From assembly GCA_022818135.1 (NCBI GenBank), contig JAFMSR010000008.1, positions 9,244,235 through 9,308,234 on the forward strand: DNA of 64,000 nucleotides, in the 5' to 3' direction. This stretch comes from Saxidomus purpurata (lineage: Eukaryota > Mollusca > Bivalvia > Venerida > Veneridae). Positions 22,950 through 35,600 of this stretch are shown piece after piece; position 1 is the stretch's first letter, and every line of letters begins with the position of its first letter. The notes under the pieces were generated by a model. That model searched no databases. It saw only the letters and a list, made by a program, of their open reading frames with translations, and was not told where the DNA came from. Made by a program: the position numbers and the translations under genes.

Positions 22950-25190
22950 ATGTACTTGAATAATTGAAATATGTATTCATATCCTTTTACATGTATCATG
23001 TTGATCCATTCAGTCGACAAACATAATCTGTAACATACTTTATATGTTGTTTTCAGTCTAAATCAAACTCTCTCCAACGCTTTTCTAGAGTTAGTGACAG
23101 TTTGTACTCCTATTCTTTATAATTGTACATAGGCATTACAAACCCGAAATCGTAGGAATGAAAGTAGATGTAATGGTATCAACATTAATAATTAAACATC
23201 TGGATACCAATGATAAACAAGACACAATACCAGAAGAAAACGATTTTATTTTTATTTTTTATTTTAGATGAAAATTGCTTTAGGTCATATCTACTTTTTA
23301 TTGGTTCGTTCTGAAATACATGACTTGTTTTTTAATGAGCACCACGCCGTTATTTTCACTATTCGGAAAATTAGCAATGAGGCGACACTTTTGCATTTTC
23401 TTTGATCAATTTGTTGCGCATTATATAAACTATTATGACATGCGCATGACAAGTCACTTCACATTGGTGTATAGATAAAACAATAAGAACAGTAGCAAGG
23501 ATAACATTATTGTAAAGCATTAATAGTGCCGAAAATGATTCATATTTTTTAAATATAGCGTATTGCAGCAATTAGTTACTGCAAACTCCGATAGCAGAAT
23601 AATTTTATACTAGTAATATGAAACTCTACATGAAATATTTACAAGAAACAAAATTTTATATATAGTCGGTTGCATAGAAAACAATATAACATTAGCTATA
23701 TATATAGCTATTGATCCACATACATATGGCAAATACATATTAAAATTGTAACTTTGGTGTATTTCAAGAAATTTTCAACACATGATTATTAAGAAACTGT
23801 ATCACATTCATATTGGTAACCTTATAAATATCATTTAAACTCTTAATCTATTATATAGCATTGGTATCACAAAAGACACAAATAGACCGGATAATAAAAC
23901 AGTAAAACAAAAAGCAATTTAACATAAAAGCTGAGAGAGGGTTGCTGATCCTGACCTAGGCCTAAACAAAGCCATACGAAAAGACAAAAAGCAGACAAAA
24001 CTAAGACTTTTAGAAAGAAAAAAAAACCCCACAAAAGTGCGACAAATAAAAAGGTTTAAACCCAATTATAACCCCAAAACAGAATTGGGAGAAATGATCA
24101 GCAGCTTCCTCACAAACATAGAAACACCAGTAGCAAGCATCCATCATTGCAACCACAATCTATAACGGTTGAAAATAAACTAATAGAAGCATTCAAAGCA
24201 AAAGCACAAAAGGGTGAAATTGAAAATAAAACACACATGTAGATCTTGACAAACCTTGAAACTGTAAAATGAACATGTGTCAAAACAACAAAAACAGTGG
24301 CACATTTCCACACTCCAAGAGTTTACCAAGTTTTTACAGTGTCAACGCAACTTTAACAGTTTCAAATAGATCTTTAATTTACTCTTTGCTAGGCAAAATG
24401 TTTCTGCTTCGGCCTATTATTGTAAGTCTACGAATTATCGTTGAACGGACGTTATGATTCGCGAAGCAAACTTAGAATTTGACTTCTGACTAATTAAGTA
24501 ATCACTATTACTCTTAGTTTTGGTGGAATTAAACAATGTATTCAGGGGAAAATGAAGAACGAAACCGACAAACGTTTCCACACGCCCGTGTTGCGTCTAG
24601 TTCTATAGTAATATTGACATGATTCAACCCAGTACAGAAGAGTACCATCAGACTTACGCAGTATAGTTTTTAAAAGAACACAAGTTTCTGAGATAAAAGC
24701 TTGGTAAAGATGTGGCTACGAATCATTTATTACGAAACTGTAAGTTTTCCTATAATGCTATCAAGTATCAAACACAAAATGCACACAGAATGGATCACTG
24801 ATGTACAATAAGAATGTGAAAGTGTTACTTATCTTGGTTTGAAGGTTTGAGAAGATGCTTACACTAAATATTGAAACATTCCTTTCATGTTGAGCAGGCA
24901 ATCGCCTTTCTGCTCCCTTATGCTACATGAGGAAAAACCAGGTAAGCCACAGAGACAGGTTTTACACAAACTTTGTGCATTTTGCACTTGCATTTTGATT
25001 CATCTACCTTCATTATAAAATAACAAATTTTTCAAAATGAGATTAAGTTTACATATGTTCTCGTATGAATAAATATCTAAATTTCTTTTTATATACAAAA
25101 CATTGAACAAATTATTTTACTCTATTCCAGTGCTCAAACAAATAATTGTAGTAAGGTAAACTATTGTCAGAATCCTGAAGTGCATATAAT
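22950..25190. other. Intergenic DNA; no gene seen
   Basis: About 2.2 kb with no supported gene. The short open frames lack recognisable domains. Confidence 0.4.
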
Positions 25191-25194
25191 AAAA

Positions 25195-25445
25195 ATAATA
25201 AAAAAAAAAAAAAAAAAAATAAAATAATAATAATGCTAATCATATTTATTTAAAGTCAGCAAGGTACGAATAACAACAAACATAAGCTCATGCGAGCTTT
25301 TGAAACGACCGTACCGATGTATTACTGCGAGAGAAAACCGAAAAACCCGGAGAAAACCCACCTACCATCTCACATACTACCCAAATCGGAGATCGAACCA
25401 AAGCTACATTGGTGAGAACTGCGCTACCTGGACAGCCAAATTAAA
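25195..25445 (-). repeat. tRNA-derived SINE with A/AAT-rich tail
   Basis: On the minus strand the head has an A-box-like GGTAGCGCAGTTCTCACC and a B box GGTTCGATCTCC (about 25385-25440). Next come a body containing the inverse of CCCGGAGAAAACCCACC and an AT-only tail (25195-25240, poly-A and AAT repeats on the plus strand). Confidence 0.6.
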
Positions 25446-25679
25446 ACAAACGCCTTTATAACTGATAAAGGGGTACATGTATAGTCTTGCAAACAAAATG
25501 GTTTAATTGATATTCACTTAGGTATGTTCTACTACAATAATGTATAATTTCTTAATGGTCACCTTACAATACAATATCCAACTCGTATGAACACATATCC
25601 TACTTATTTATGCCTAACTTAGGTCTCCTGTATAAGTGTGAATACGTTCAAAATTATAAAACTTATGAAAGCGTTTGTG

Positions 25680-25685
25680 TTTATT
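25680..25685 (-). terminator. Candidate polyadenylation signal of the receptor phosphatase gene
   Basis: AATAAA on the minus strand, about 120 bp beyond the stop codon at 25808-25810. Confidence 0.45.
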
Positions 25686-25807
25686 CGTTACGATAAATGT
25701 TATAACGAAAACTGCAAAAATATCATTTTATAACGTTATTACAGATGAAATTGTTTTCACTGTCACAATTATCCATTTGAGAATTTTCTCATAGTAACAG
25801 TAAATCA

Positions 25808-28800
25808 TCATAAATTTTCATAAATCTCACAATGCTGCACATCATGTTTAACGGTGTCATAGCAGAACTTGTACTGTACCTGAAACAACAAAACTGTCGC
25901 TTTTAATTAATTAGTTTAACAAAAATAAATTCAAAATTAAAGAAACTTCTAATTTCTTTGAAATACGTTGTTATCATATGAATAGTGTATTGAAAATGTA
26001 TGCGCATGTATATTAAACTGTAAAGGTTAGAACTTACAAAACTTGATACGAAGGTCCTGTCCTGCTGACGCATTGTTTTCACTGTTTCTACAATGTTGAC
26101 TTTGTCTTCATTCTTGACACGCATCCATTCGTTCAACATTACACAAACCAGTCCGTGTCTTTTTGTGTCGCTTAAAGAAATAACGAAACATTGTATAAAA
26201 TAATACAGTTTTAAATTAGTAAATTTGTTTTTAATGTTTTATTATCAAACTTGTCCGATTGTCAAGAATCTCGCAAGAAAACAAGTTGAACGACTAGTAC
26301 AGTACATGTCAAAACCAAGTCAAATACAAGGTTTTTTTCCCGATATACATTGCATTCTAGTAAAATAGCATTTATCTTATATTTTAGAAGAGTTTTTCAT
26401 TAGCGGTTCTTTTCCGTCATTATTGACATGGAAAAACTTAGTACAGAGAAGCGTCAATTCGTAAGCTAAATTAATATATCTATCACTGGAAGATTCAATA
26501 CAAAGAACATAAGTGCGTAATCTCTAGGTTATACATATAAAACCTCCGTAATAAATGTAAGAATCACCGATAGAAGAACGGTAACTCACTGGTAAAGAAT
26601 ATTAAATGCCACAACGGATGAATGTATTCATCAGAAAAAGGGAAACAACTTCATTTAAAAGCTTGTTTACAGTGACATCAGCATTCTATATAGAACTCTA
26701 TATCGTGATGTTCGCCAGGTGAGTATTTAAAACCATGGTCATTTCGTGCAGTAAGTCTCATTCAATCAAAAATGTTTCGTAATAGACATACAATAGTTGT
26801 AAATATCGGTTTACAAACACGGATGCAAGTTAAGTTTGGGCAATTCATTGACAAAATCATCAATCATTATAACGCTTTATTTTTGTGGGTTCCGGATGGG
26901 TATACGAGGAATCTTCGTACAATTTAGTTTTTTTCTGTATTATTAAACCGATTGACTTAATTTATGGATTGCGCGTAGGCATGAAACAGTATTTCAAATG
27001 AAAAAAATTACTGTTTCTTATGGCGACTGCTGGAGACGATTGCCCCACAAAAGTACATTGTTTGTACATTGTCATTATTTAAAGATGCACTGATCACTGT
27101 TTTAAAAGCGTACAGTTAAAATGCTAAAGCAAACCTGCTTATAAAAACAATAGGATTTTCTTTGGAAAACAGTGGTTGCCATAACTTTATGTCGTCCAAA
27201 AGCTCAGAAAATCCTTTGGTATTATTAGGTATATTTTCTTCCGTATTCCAATCAGAGTATTCAAACTGTCGTATATTTCTCGTAACGTTTTCATCTTTCT
27301 GTAAAAAACATTAAACTCGTCATCAGTTAAGTGCATTTAATACAATATGTGGTGGATCTGAATCAAACTAGAAAGGTAATTTTTTAAACAATTCATTAAA
27401 CCATATGGACAATTTGGTTTGTAGCAGATTTATCAACTTGATATAACTTGAACACAATCATTTGGACTTTAAAAATAATAATAGTTGCTAATTATGTTCC
27501 TCCTATTACATTAGACATTATACTTCTAATGTGTCTCAGTTTAAACTGAAATTTATTCAGCTGTATTTGAATTGAAAAATCTCTGAATTAAGGGAAAGTT
27601 TACCTCAGTGTTACTCAATAATAAATCTTTTCGAGTCCAGTTTTCTGTCTCTTTCTCTTCCTGTACTTCTATTTTAATGTCTTCCAGATAGTCGCTGTCA
27701 GTCAATGAAATGGTGCTTTCGGAGTCATCCTGCGATGAGACATACACTTTGATAACATATTTCAATGAAATTGTATTAAACGATATTTTTGCCTATATCA
27801 AACACTTGCAAAACTGTTTCTTTGTAGGCCAATAAAGAAATGCACTTCATAACAATCTCTAAGAAGTGTATAACTTAATAACAACTTTGAAATGAATGCA
27901 TTCCCTGGACTGAATGTGTGCACAGAAGTGTTCTTTCCCTGTTTCCCAAAATCAGGTTTGTTTGAAAATTACACATTGACTGATAGCACATGTAATTACA
28001 AATGTGAGATTAAAGTTTCTATGAAGATTTTAATATTACTTTAAATATAAAACTTCCTAGAGAGCTTACCTTTATCTGGAGTATTGTTTGGATACGTGAT
28101 CCTACGATCACGTCTATGACGTTTTTCAACGTGTCTTCACTTTTGGGTTCTGCCAACACAAGAAATGATGGTTCGTCTTTGTAATCCTGTAATACCAAAT
28201 AATTGCAGGCATGATAGTGTATCATGTTCATGTAAATATATACCTACGGTCTGACATTAGCAATAAGCTGTAAATTAGCTTCGTTGAATGTATTTGACAA
28301 TTGCACAATATGTAACCTGCACATATGTAAGTGTTAAATGTTTTATGTACTTACTAGTAAATATCTTCTCAGTGTTTTCTCTGTTTCATCGTTGGTTTGA
28401 TGAATTTCTGAAATGATTGCATTTCAGCCGTGACACAAATGTTTATACATGTATATGTTAAACGGTTATAAAGTCAAGTTTTTTAACAGTAATACAAAAG
28501 TGATGTGAGTAGTTAATAGTGAGTCCTCTATAGCTAAGTGGTTGACAAAGTCTGAAAGTAGGAACTCTGGTAAACGGAAATTCTAAGGGCATAAACTGGC
28601 GTGTCCGTAGTATACAGTGACATATTAGCTGAGTAACAGCCCCAGTGACAGCTAAGTTAATTGCGAAAGAGTACCATGAGAAAACTGACCCACGACAAGA
28701 AGCGCACGAATTGAGTCAAGTGACAAGTGTAACAAAGACACCGAGTACAAAGGGAAAAACGATAAAGTAATTGAAATGCAGGTGAAAAGCAGGTGAAAAG

Positions 28801-29666
28801 TGAAAAATCGCATTAGAAATAGAATATAAAGCAATGTTCGGCGAAAAGTACGTAAGAACGGAAAGCCGATGCGGGCGGATGTTGCAGAGAGGGGAAGGGA
28901 AAGTGAGAGGGTGGGGAAAGGAGATAAGGCAGACAAAAAAAAAGGAGAAAAAAAGAGTAACACAAAAGAACACATTTTGTTTTAATATGTGTTTTACTCT
29001 CAAAAGTAAGTAAGTATATTCATTTTGGAATGAATGTTTACCAAATATACAAAAAGTGTTTAACTTTATTGATTTCTCAATACGCACGATGCAATTGTGG
29101 TAATTTGGGGAAAAAAGGAATGTTACACAAAATTTTGTTCAAGTAAAATAAAAAAGGCTTTTCACGCTTTAGCGAAGGACATGCGATGAAATTTACTTAA
29201 ATTGCAATGAACTATAACCACGGATGTCACTTCAACGCAAGAAAGTCATTCAGGCAAATAGTTATTAACATTAGGTTAAACAACACACGAGAAGTTGATA
29301 ACCATAGTCTATTTGTATGTGGATTATTACCATTATGTTTATCTCAAGTGCAAAAAGGTTATACATTAGGTTTACTTCATATGTAAGAAATTTAAATCAT
29401 TAGGTCTACATTATTTGCAAGAATGTACCATAAGGCTTACTATATATGCAAGAAAATTGTAACCAATAGGTTTAATTTACTAAGAGAGTGTACTGACCAC
29501 TAAGAGCAGGTTTATCAACGTTACAGTACACAGATTCTTTTTCAAGTTCCTTTCCTGCTTGATTTTTCTCTTGGTTTGAAGATTCGTCAATTTGTTCTGT
29601 TGCATTTTTGTTCTGATTTAGGTCATTCCTTGTCGTTTCATCCTTTTGAAGACTCATCTCAATAAG
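25808..29666 (-). CDS. RPTP domain 2 (D2), degenerate pseudophosphatase, seven exons
   Basis: The exons are 29498-29666, 28355-28407, 28070-28186, 27604-27729, 27135-27298, 26038-26170 and 25808-25879. The spacing and the tail identify a PTP fold: YKDEPSFLVLAEP, NIRQFEYSDWN, NPIVFIS-SDTKRHGLVCVML, VNIVETVKTMRQQ, VQYKFCYDTV. The catalytic parts are gone: WPD reads WNT, and HCSxGxGRTG reads ISSDTKRHGL, lacking both Cys and Arg. Known RPTPs often use an inactive D2 for dimerisation or substrate docking. The first exon is a polar linker, LIEMSLQKDETTRNDLNQ to KPALS. The protein ends IYENL and TGA at 25808-25810. Confidence 0.88.
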
Positions 29667-32600
29667 CTATAACAATATATATCATATACCTTTCACAAAC
29701 ATTTAATTCAGATCACATACGGAGTTCAAAAAATATTCTTAGACCTAAAAAATAGTGTGTACACTCTCGCAGATTTCACGACGTCATTCTTTTGTGTTGT
29801 ACGAGTATATGATATAATAGTTTAAGACTTATGCTGACTATAGTCACAACATGTGTCTTACAGTGTAATATAATAATTAGTCGATGTTATGATAGAATCA
29901 CAGGTGGGTGTAGCGTACCAGGGACCCATTCAGTGATTTTTAGTAAAAATAGCCTAGTTACTATATATTAATAAGAAGGTAAACAACATCGTTTACACAT
30001 CGACTCACTTTCAGCCTTAATTACTTCATCTAGAATAATGCATATTTATTAAAACCTATTGCATATATAACATAAGTGTTTATCATTTCCGTAAAAGTTT
30101 ACTTCAAGGCCCAAAAGCAAACCGTTTTGAAATAGCGACTGATAATTTCCGATTTTTTTAACATTTTTCGTCAACCCGAATAAATCTCACACATTTCTAA
30201 CACTGAATTCTTCCCTTTTAACAAGCTTTTAAACAATCTCGCCTTGTGTCATCCAAATATTACACAACCGACGCTCGTAGAAATTGATTTGATAAATATT
30301 CATTTTATTTCGTTGATATATTTTGTAAACATATACATGCAGCCATACTGATAATGGGAAAATCTAGTTTCCATACCGCATCGATCGGCCAGGTCTTACC
30401 AAGTCTAGGTTACACATCACTAATACATGTCTATGGAATACTGAGCTCAAGTAGCAGTGTTGTGCCGTTCTTGTGTATGTCCACAGTGACGGTTGCGCAT
30501 TGGAAAATAGACGTACCCGAAATGTGTGAGATTTATTCGAGTTGGCGAAAAATGGTAAACATTTCAGAAACTATCAGTCGCTGTTACAAAACGGTTTGCA
30601 TTTGGACCTTGAAGTAAACGTTTACGGAAAATATAATTACGTAGGCTAAGTATGCACTATTCTGTATGAAGTAATTGAAGCTGAAACTGGGTCTATGTGC
30701 GAACTGTGTTGTTTACCTTCTTATTGATATATAGTCATTAGGCTATTTTTATCTAACATTCACTGTTTGGGTCCCTGCTACGCTACACTCACCTGTGGAT
30801 AGAATAAAGCCAGGAAACGACAGGCCAATTTTATTGATTTGAATATAAAAGGAACGCTTGGTTTTTGTTCAAAGCTCAGTCTTGACTATAGTATTTGTAA
30901 TTTAGCTTTGCATTGTTAAACACTTTGCTCTTTTGTAATCGTTTAAACTGTACTTGATCAGTATTATCTGCAGTGTGCACGTCTCCTTTTATTGCGTACA
31001 GTTTCAACTATGGCTGTATTTCTTTGTAATTATTTAGCTTTGATATCAATAAATATTTGAGGAAACAGATCTATTTACATCAAATTGGATCTCCATATTC
31101 GACTTTGCTTCACGATCCGCTGTTTCGACTAAATAATTGTACACATCGTCAAATTGTTCTGTCTTGATAAAGTGTGTACCAAACAGCACTGCATCTGCGA
31201 CAGCCTCGTGCATGTATACATACTGCTCCTGTATATTTAAGCCAAAATATTTTACCTCACTTTTATAAAACATAACATTGAACACATTTAAACATGTTCA
31301 ACACAATGTGAAACTTTTGTATGAAAACAACGCCATTGTTTGTCATATATTTGAACTGGTAAAATTACTAGATATCTCTCTGAATAGCCGAGCTGTAGCA
31401 TGCTACTTCTGTCGATTAAGTGTTATGATAAAAGACGTCATGTTTTCAGAAATTCCACACAATAATAGATAAATCTTAAATTTAAATTTAGACATAAATT
31501 CGCAGTATTGGTAGATTTTGGATTTTGATTTTAGTTCTGACCGTAAAATGACTATTAATCAGTGTGGATAAACACAGTTAATCACTCATTTGTACTCTCT
31601 TAATAGAAACATATTCAAGCACAATAACAGTGAACATTTCTTAGTAAGCCAGAGCCACATTTTTTTTCAAAGTTATCCCATAATTATCACGATGCCTTAC
31701 CGTTTTTACAAATTTCGTATCTGTTTAAGAAATCTAACTTGATGCCAAAACAAAAATGTTTAGCTGACAGACGTATGAGGATACCTTGGTTTGCACCATA
31801 TTAACTCTCTGCTTCCGTAGTGTTTCTACCATTTGTAGCGGTCTTATGCAACCTTCACTTGCTGCTTGGTGATACAAATTATCTAGGGCAATGAACGTTC
31901 CAGTACGCCCTAGACCGGCACTACAATGCATGGAAGTAATAAATAAGAAAATAATTATAAAAAAACTAATGCACTTTATATATTTTATAGCTAAATTGCT
32001 TTAAAACTGGTATCAGTCAAAATTCGTGCAAAAGTCTAGTCAATCCATCACTAAACACACTTCCTAAAATAAAATAAACAAAGTTAACACTTTCACAGCG
32101 GTGAACATTACATTGTAGATAGGTTTAATCAGCAAAGTTCTAATTTATTACGTCTCAATACCTGTTGCAACAATACCTGTGGCATAAAATAAATATTTAA
32201 CTAAAATGCAGATTGATAGTTAAACGCTTGCCTGCACTGTATTACTATAGGGCACTTGCCTGCAATGTATTACTATAGGTTTTGTCACTAGCTTTGATCC
32301 ATCTGTAACAGCTCTCCAAAAGTCGACAAGGCTCCATGCTGTGTCAGGGGCTGTTTTATCAGGCCATGCAGTGTAGTGATACTGTTTTATTTCTCGACAG
32401 TTGTCAGTCTTCAAGTAAATTATTACAGATATGAAGAATTCAGTACTAGCATATGATTATTTATTAATTAAGGTTCTATCATTTTTCATGAAAATATTCT
32501 AGGCTAATATGAAGAACAAGTATATAAATTCCTTTTATTCAAATAAATAGCACATCCTACATAAAACAATAAAATATTAGTAGACTATCGAGGAAAAGAT

Positions 32601-35600
32601 TTACATTTTGATCGATATTGGGATATAAAAAAAGCAGCAATGTCCCGTTCCAGTCTTTTTTTGTAAATACATTGTCTTGAATAAAACTGAAATAGGGTCT
32701 TTTATAATACGGCTTTTAAAAGATAAACAAGATTCGAAAAACTAGTTCCGCCGCCTAGCGGAACTGTTTTAGACAATGATAGTTTGAACAATCTTGGTAG
32801 TGAGAACATTTGATTTAAACGTAACAATTTCATATGCAAACAAACTGGTATTTTTATTATATTTCTTTAGCCACCCGTTCTCTAGCAAATGTAGAAGACC
32901 AAATATAGTGTCGACACCTATGTCAAAAAAGTGTAGCTCACATTCAATATAACTTTGTTAAATTCACTAGTAACATAACATACGTCATCAATTTCCAGAT
33001 GTCTTATCATGTAATCACTATGTTGTTCCTCCTTCAGAAGCTTAACGACAATATTTCCAAATTTCACCGGTTCCTCGTCTATCGGCCAGTACTGTAGACA
33101 TTTTGACTATGAAAAGAAAATAACTTTCGACTTGACATGTTAAACAAGGGTCATGTTGGCCCTATATCGCTCACCTGACTACCAGATCACTTGTTGCTTA
33201 AGGGACACTGGTCGCTAAGGAAAGTCACTGGTTGCTTAAAATGTCACTGGTCACTAAAAGTCAACAGCTACCAGAGGCAGTCAGTGGCTGCTATGGAAAT
33301 CACCGATTACTACGGGAGGTCAGAGAAATCAACAGTTGACAGTTGTTAAGGACAACAATGGTTGCAAAGGAACTAACAAGTGGCGAAATGATGCTAAAGG
33401 TTGTTTTGGAAACCGGTTGCTAGGGGAACTAAGTTGTTTCGTAAGAAGTCACTTGTTGCTTAAGAAGTCATTACATGCTAAGGAGGTCACTGGTTGAAAG
33501 GGGAACTCACTGTTTGTTCGGGCACGAAGTTGTTGCTAAGGAAGTCAATGACTGCTAAGGAAGTCACTGGTTGAGAGGGCACTTATCTGTTGCTAAGGAA
33601 GTCAATGATTGCCAAGGAAGTCACTTGTTCCTAGGGGAAGTAACATGTTGTATAGGAAGATACTGGTTGCTGTGGGAACTTTGTCGTTAGGGGACAAAGT
33701 TGTTGCTTAGAAAGTCAATGATTAAGGAAGTCTCTGGTTGCTAGGGGACATGGTTGTTGCTAAGGAAACTCACTGAGTGCAATGTGACAAGGTTGTTGCT
33801 AAGAAAGTCACTGGTTGCTACGGAACAAAGATTTTGTGAAGAAAAATCAATGGCTGCTTAAGTAGTCACCTGTTACTAGGAAAAGTCACTGGTTGCTAAG
33901 AAGTCACTGGTTGTTAAGAAGTCACTGGTTGCTACGTAAGCCGCTTTTTTGCTATAGAAACACATTGGAAGCTAGGTTTTCCTATAACTCTATATAAAGA
34001 CAAGGGACTCCAGATAGTTGACAATTTTGGTATGATCTGAAAAAACGTGGTAGAAGTGGTACAAGTCCGCCAAAAAAGGTACTTACCAAATATCTAAGCT
34101 TTTTATCTTGTGGTTTTATAGAAGAGACAATGTTGCACATCAAATATCTAAGTTTTAGAACTTGTGGTTTTGGAGAAGGAGATTTTGAACGTTTGTGGGG
34201 CCAATATTGACCCAAGGGCAAGAATTGAACAATGTGTAGTGGTCTGCTAGGCAATGCTACATATCTAAGCTCTGGGCCTTGTGGTTTCAGAAAACATTTT
34301 TAACGTTTCCTTAAAAAAACTTAAAAATGTAAAATCAAATGAACTCCGGGCAGAGTCAATTATGACCCGGTTGTAATGAGTTAAATAATTTTGATAGAGG
34401 TCCCCTAGGAAATGCTACATGCCAAATATCTAAGCCTTGGCCCTTGTGGTTTTAAATGAAGATTTTAAAAGTTGTTCCTATAGAAACATATGTAAAATCA
34501 TATGGCGTGGTCAGGGCGTGCTCAGGTTTGGTCGAGGTTTACTAGTCAATGCTACATGCCAAATATCTCATTTCTGAACCTTCTGCTTTCAAAGAAGAGT
34601 TTTAAAGTTTTTCCTTTCCATTGTCATGACAACCAGAGTTCTGCATGGAATTGGATTCTTCGAACAATTACGGTAGAACTTCATGCAAGGAACGTTCCTG
34701 CCAAGTGTCATCAACATTGCCTGGTGGTTTCAGAGGAAATGTCATTTGAAGCAAATGTGAACGACGGACGGTCGGACGACGGACATCCAACCTAAAAACT
34801 CACCATGAATTTCAGGGTTCCATAACAAAATTTGGGTTAAATATTAGTGTCTAAAGACATCACCAAACACATAAAATGAACCAAATGATTATATTATACA
34901 CGTTTAATTTATTTGAATTCCAAAATCTGATTTACTTCTCGAGCCGAGGTTACATGTAAGAGCAGCTATAAACGAAATACCGTTTCTTGAAGTCCAAAGT
35001 ATCTATTGTATCGAGTTATTTTAATTATAATTACATTGTCTTTTTCAAATGATGTAAATAGACTTTTCTTACCACACCAAGTTCATATACATTAGTCAGC
35101 ATGACAACTATACTACATTGTTGCTGCCATATCATTTTCCAGAAATCGTCCACCATTTCTTTTGTTGGACCTTTAGAAAGAGTAAATGGTTTAACAAGCC
35201 TATGATTAGATCTTTACAGTATATATTCAATTTGTTACGTGTAGTGTAAACATTTAAAGTATATGGGTACGGTTAGTTTAGTTTCACAAAAATCGATTTC
35301 ATATGTTACTGCTCTTATCCTATCAGGAATAAAATTTATTGCTGACTTTTGTATTTGAATCGAACTACAATGTTTAATCAATTTCCACGAAGCTCGATAT
35401 CTTCAGAATTCTATAGCATTAATCTTTGTATCAAGATTGTAAATGATATTGGATATTAACACATATCTCATGATTTCTGATCCTATTTTCAGGGCTAGCA
35501 AAGTTTGCCTTAATACAATTTTCACTACGATGAAAATGAAAGAATCAAATACTGCTGGTCTTTACTAAAATCGCTATAAATTTCAAAATTTATTAAATGC

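Noticed and set aside
28652..29087. Overlapping 107- and 123-codon minus-strand ORFs rich in Phe, Leu and Ser
   Set aside because: Low-complexity translation of purine-rich intron DNA; two frames open at once and no family resemblance.
30354..30617. An 87-codon plus-strand ORF
   Set aside because: It lies wholly within the palindromic element at 29899-30797 and its inverse also reads open; no domain.
31734..31784. Reading the P-loop exon further upstream and downstream as a single-exon PTP (an ORF starting MHCSAGLGRTG)
   Set aside because: The HC before the exon is intronic and coincidental; the frame joined to exon 32260-32408 supplies the real His-Cys, and GTATCC follows the MVQTK codons as a donor.
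33160..33960. A possible CRISPR-like array
   Set aside because: Units are contiguous and degenerate, without constant repeats and unique spacers; it is an intronic minisatellite in an animal gene.
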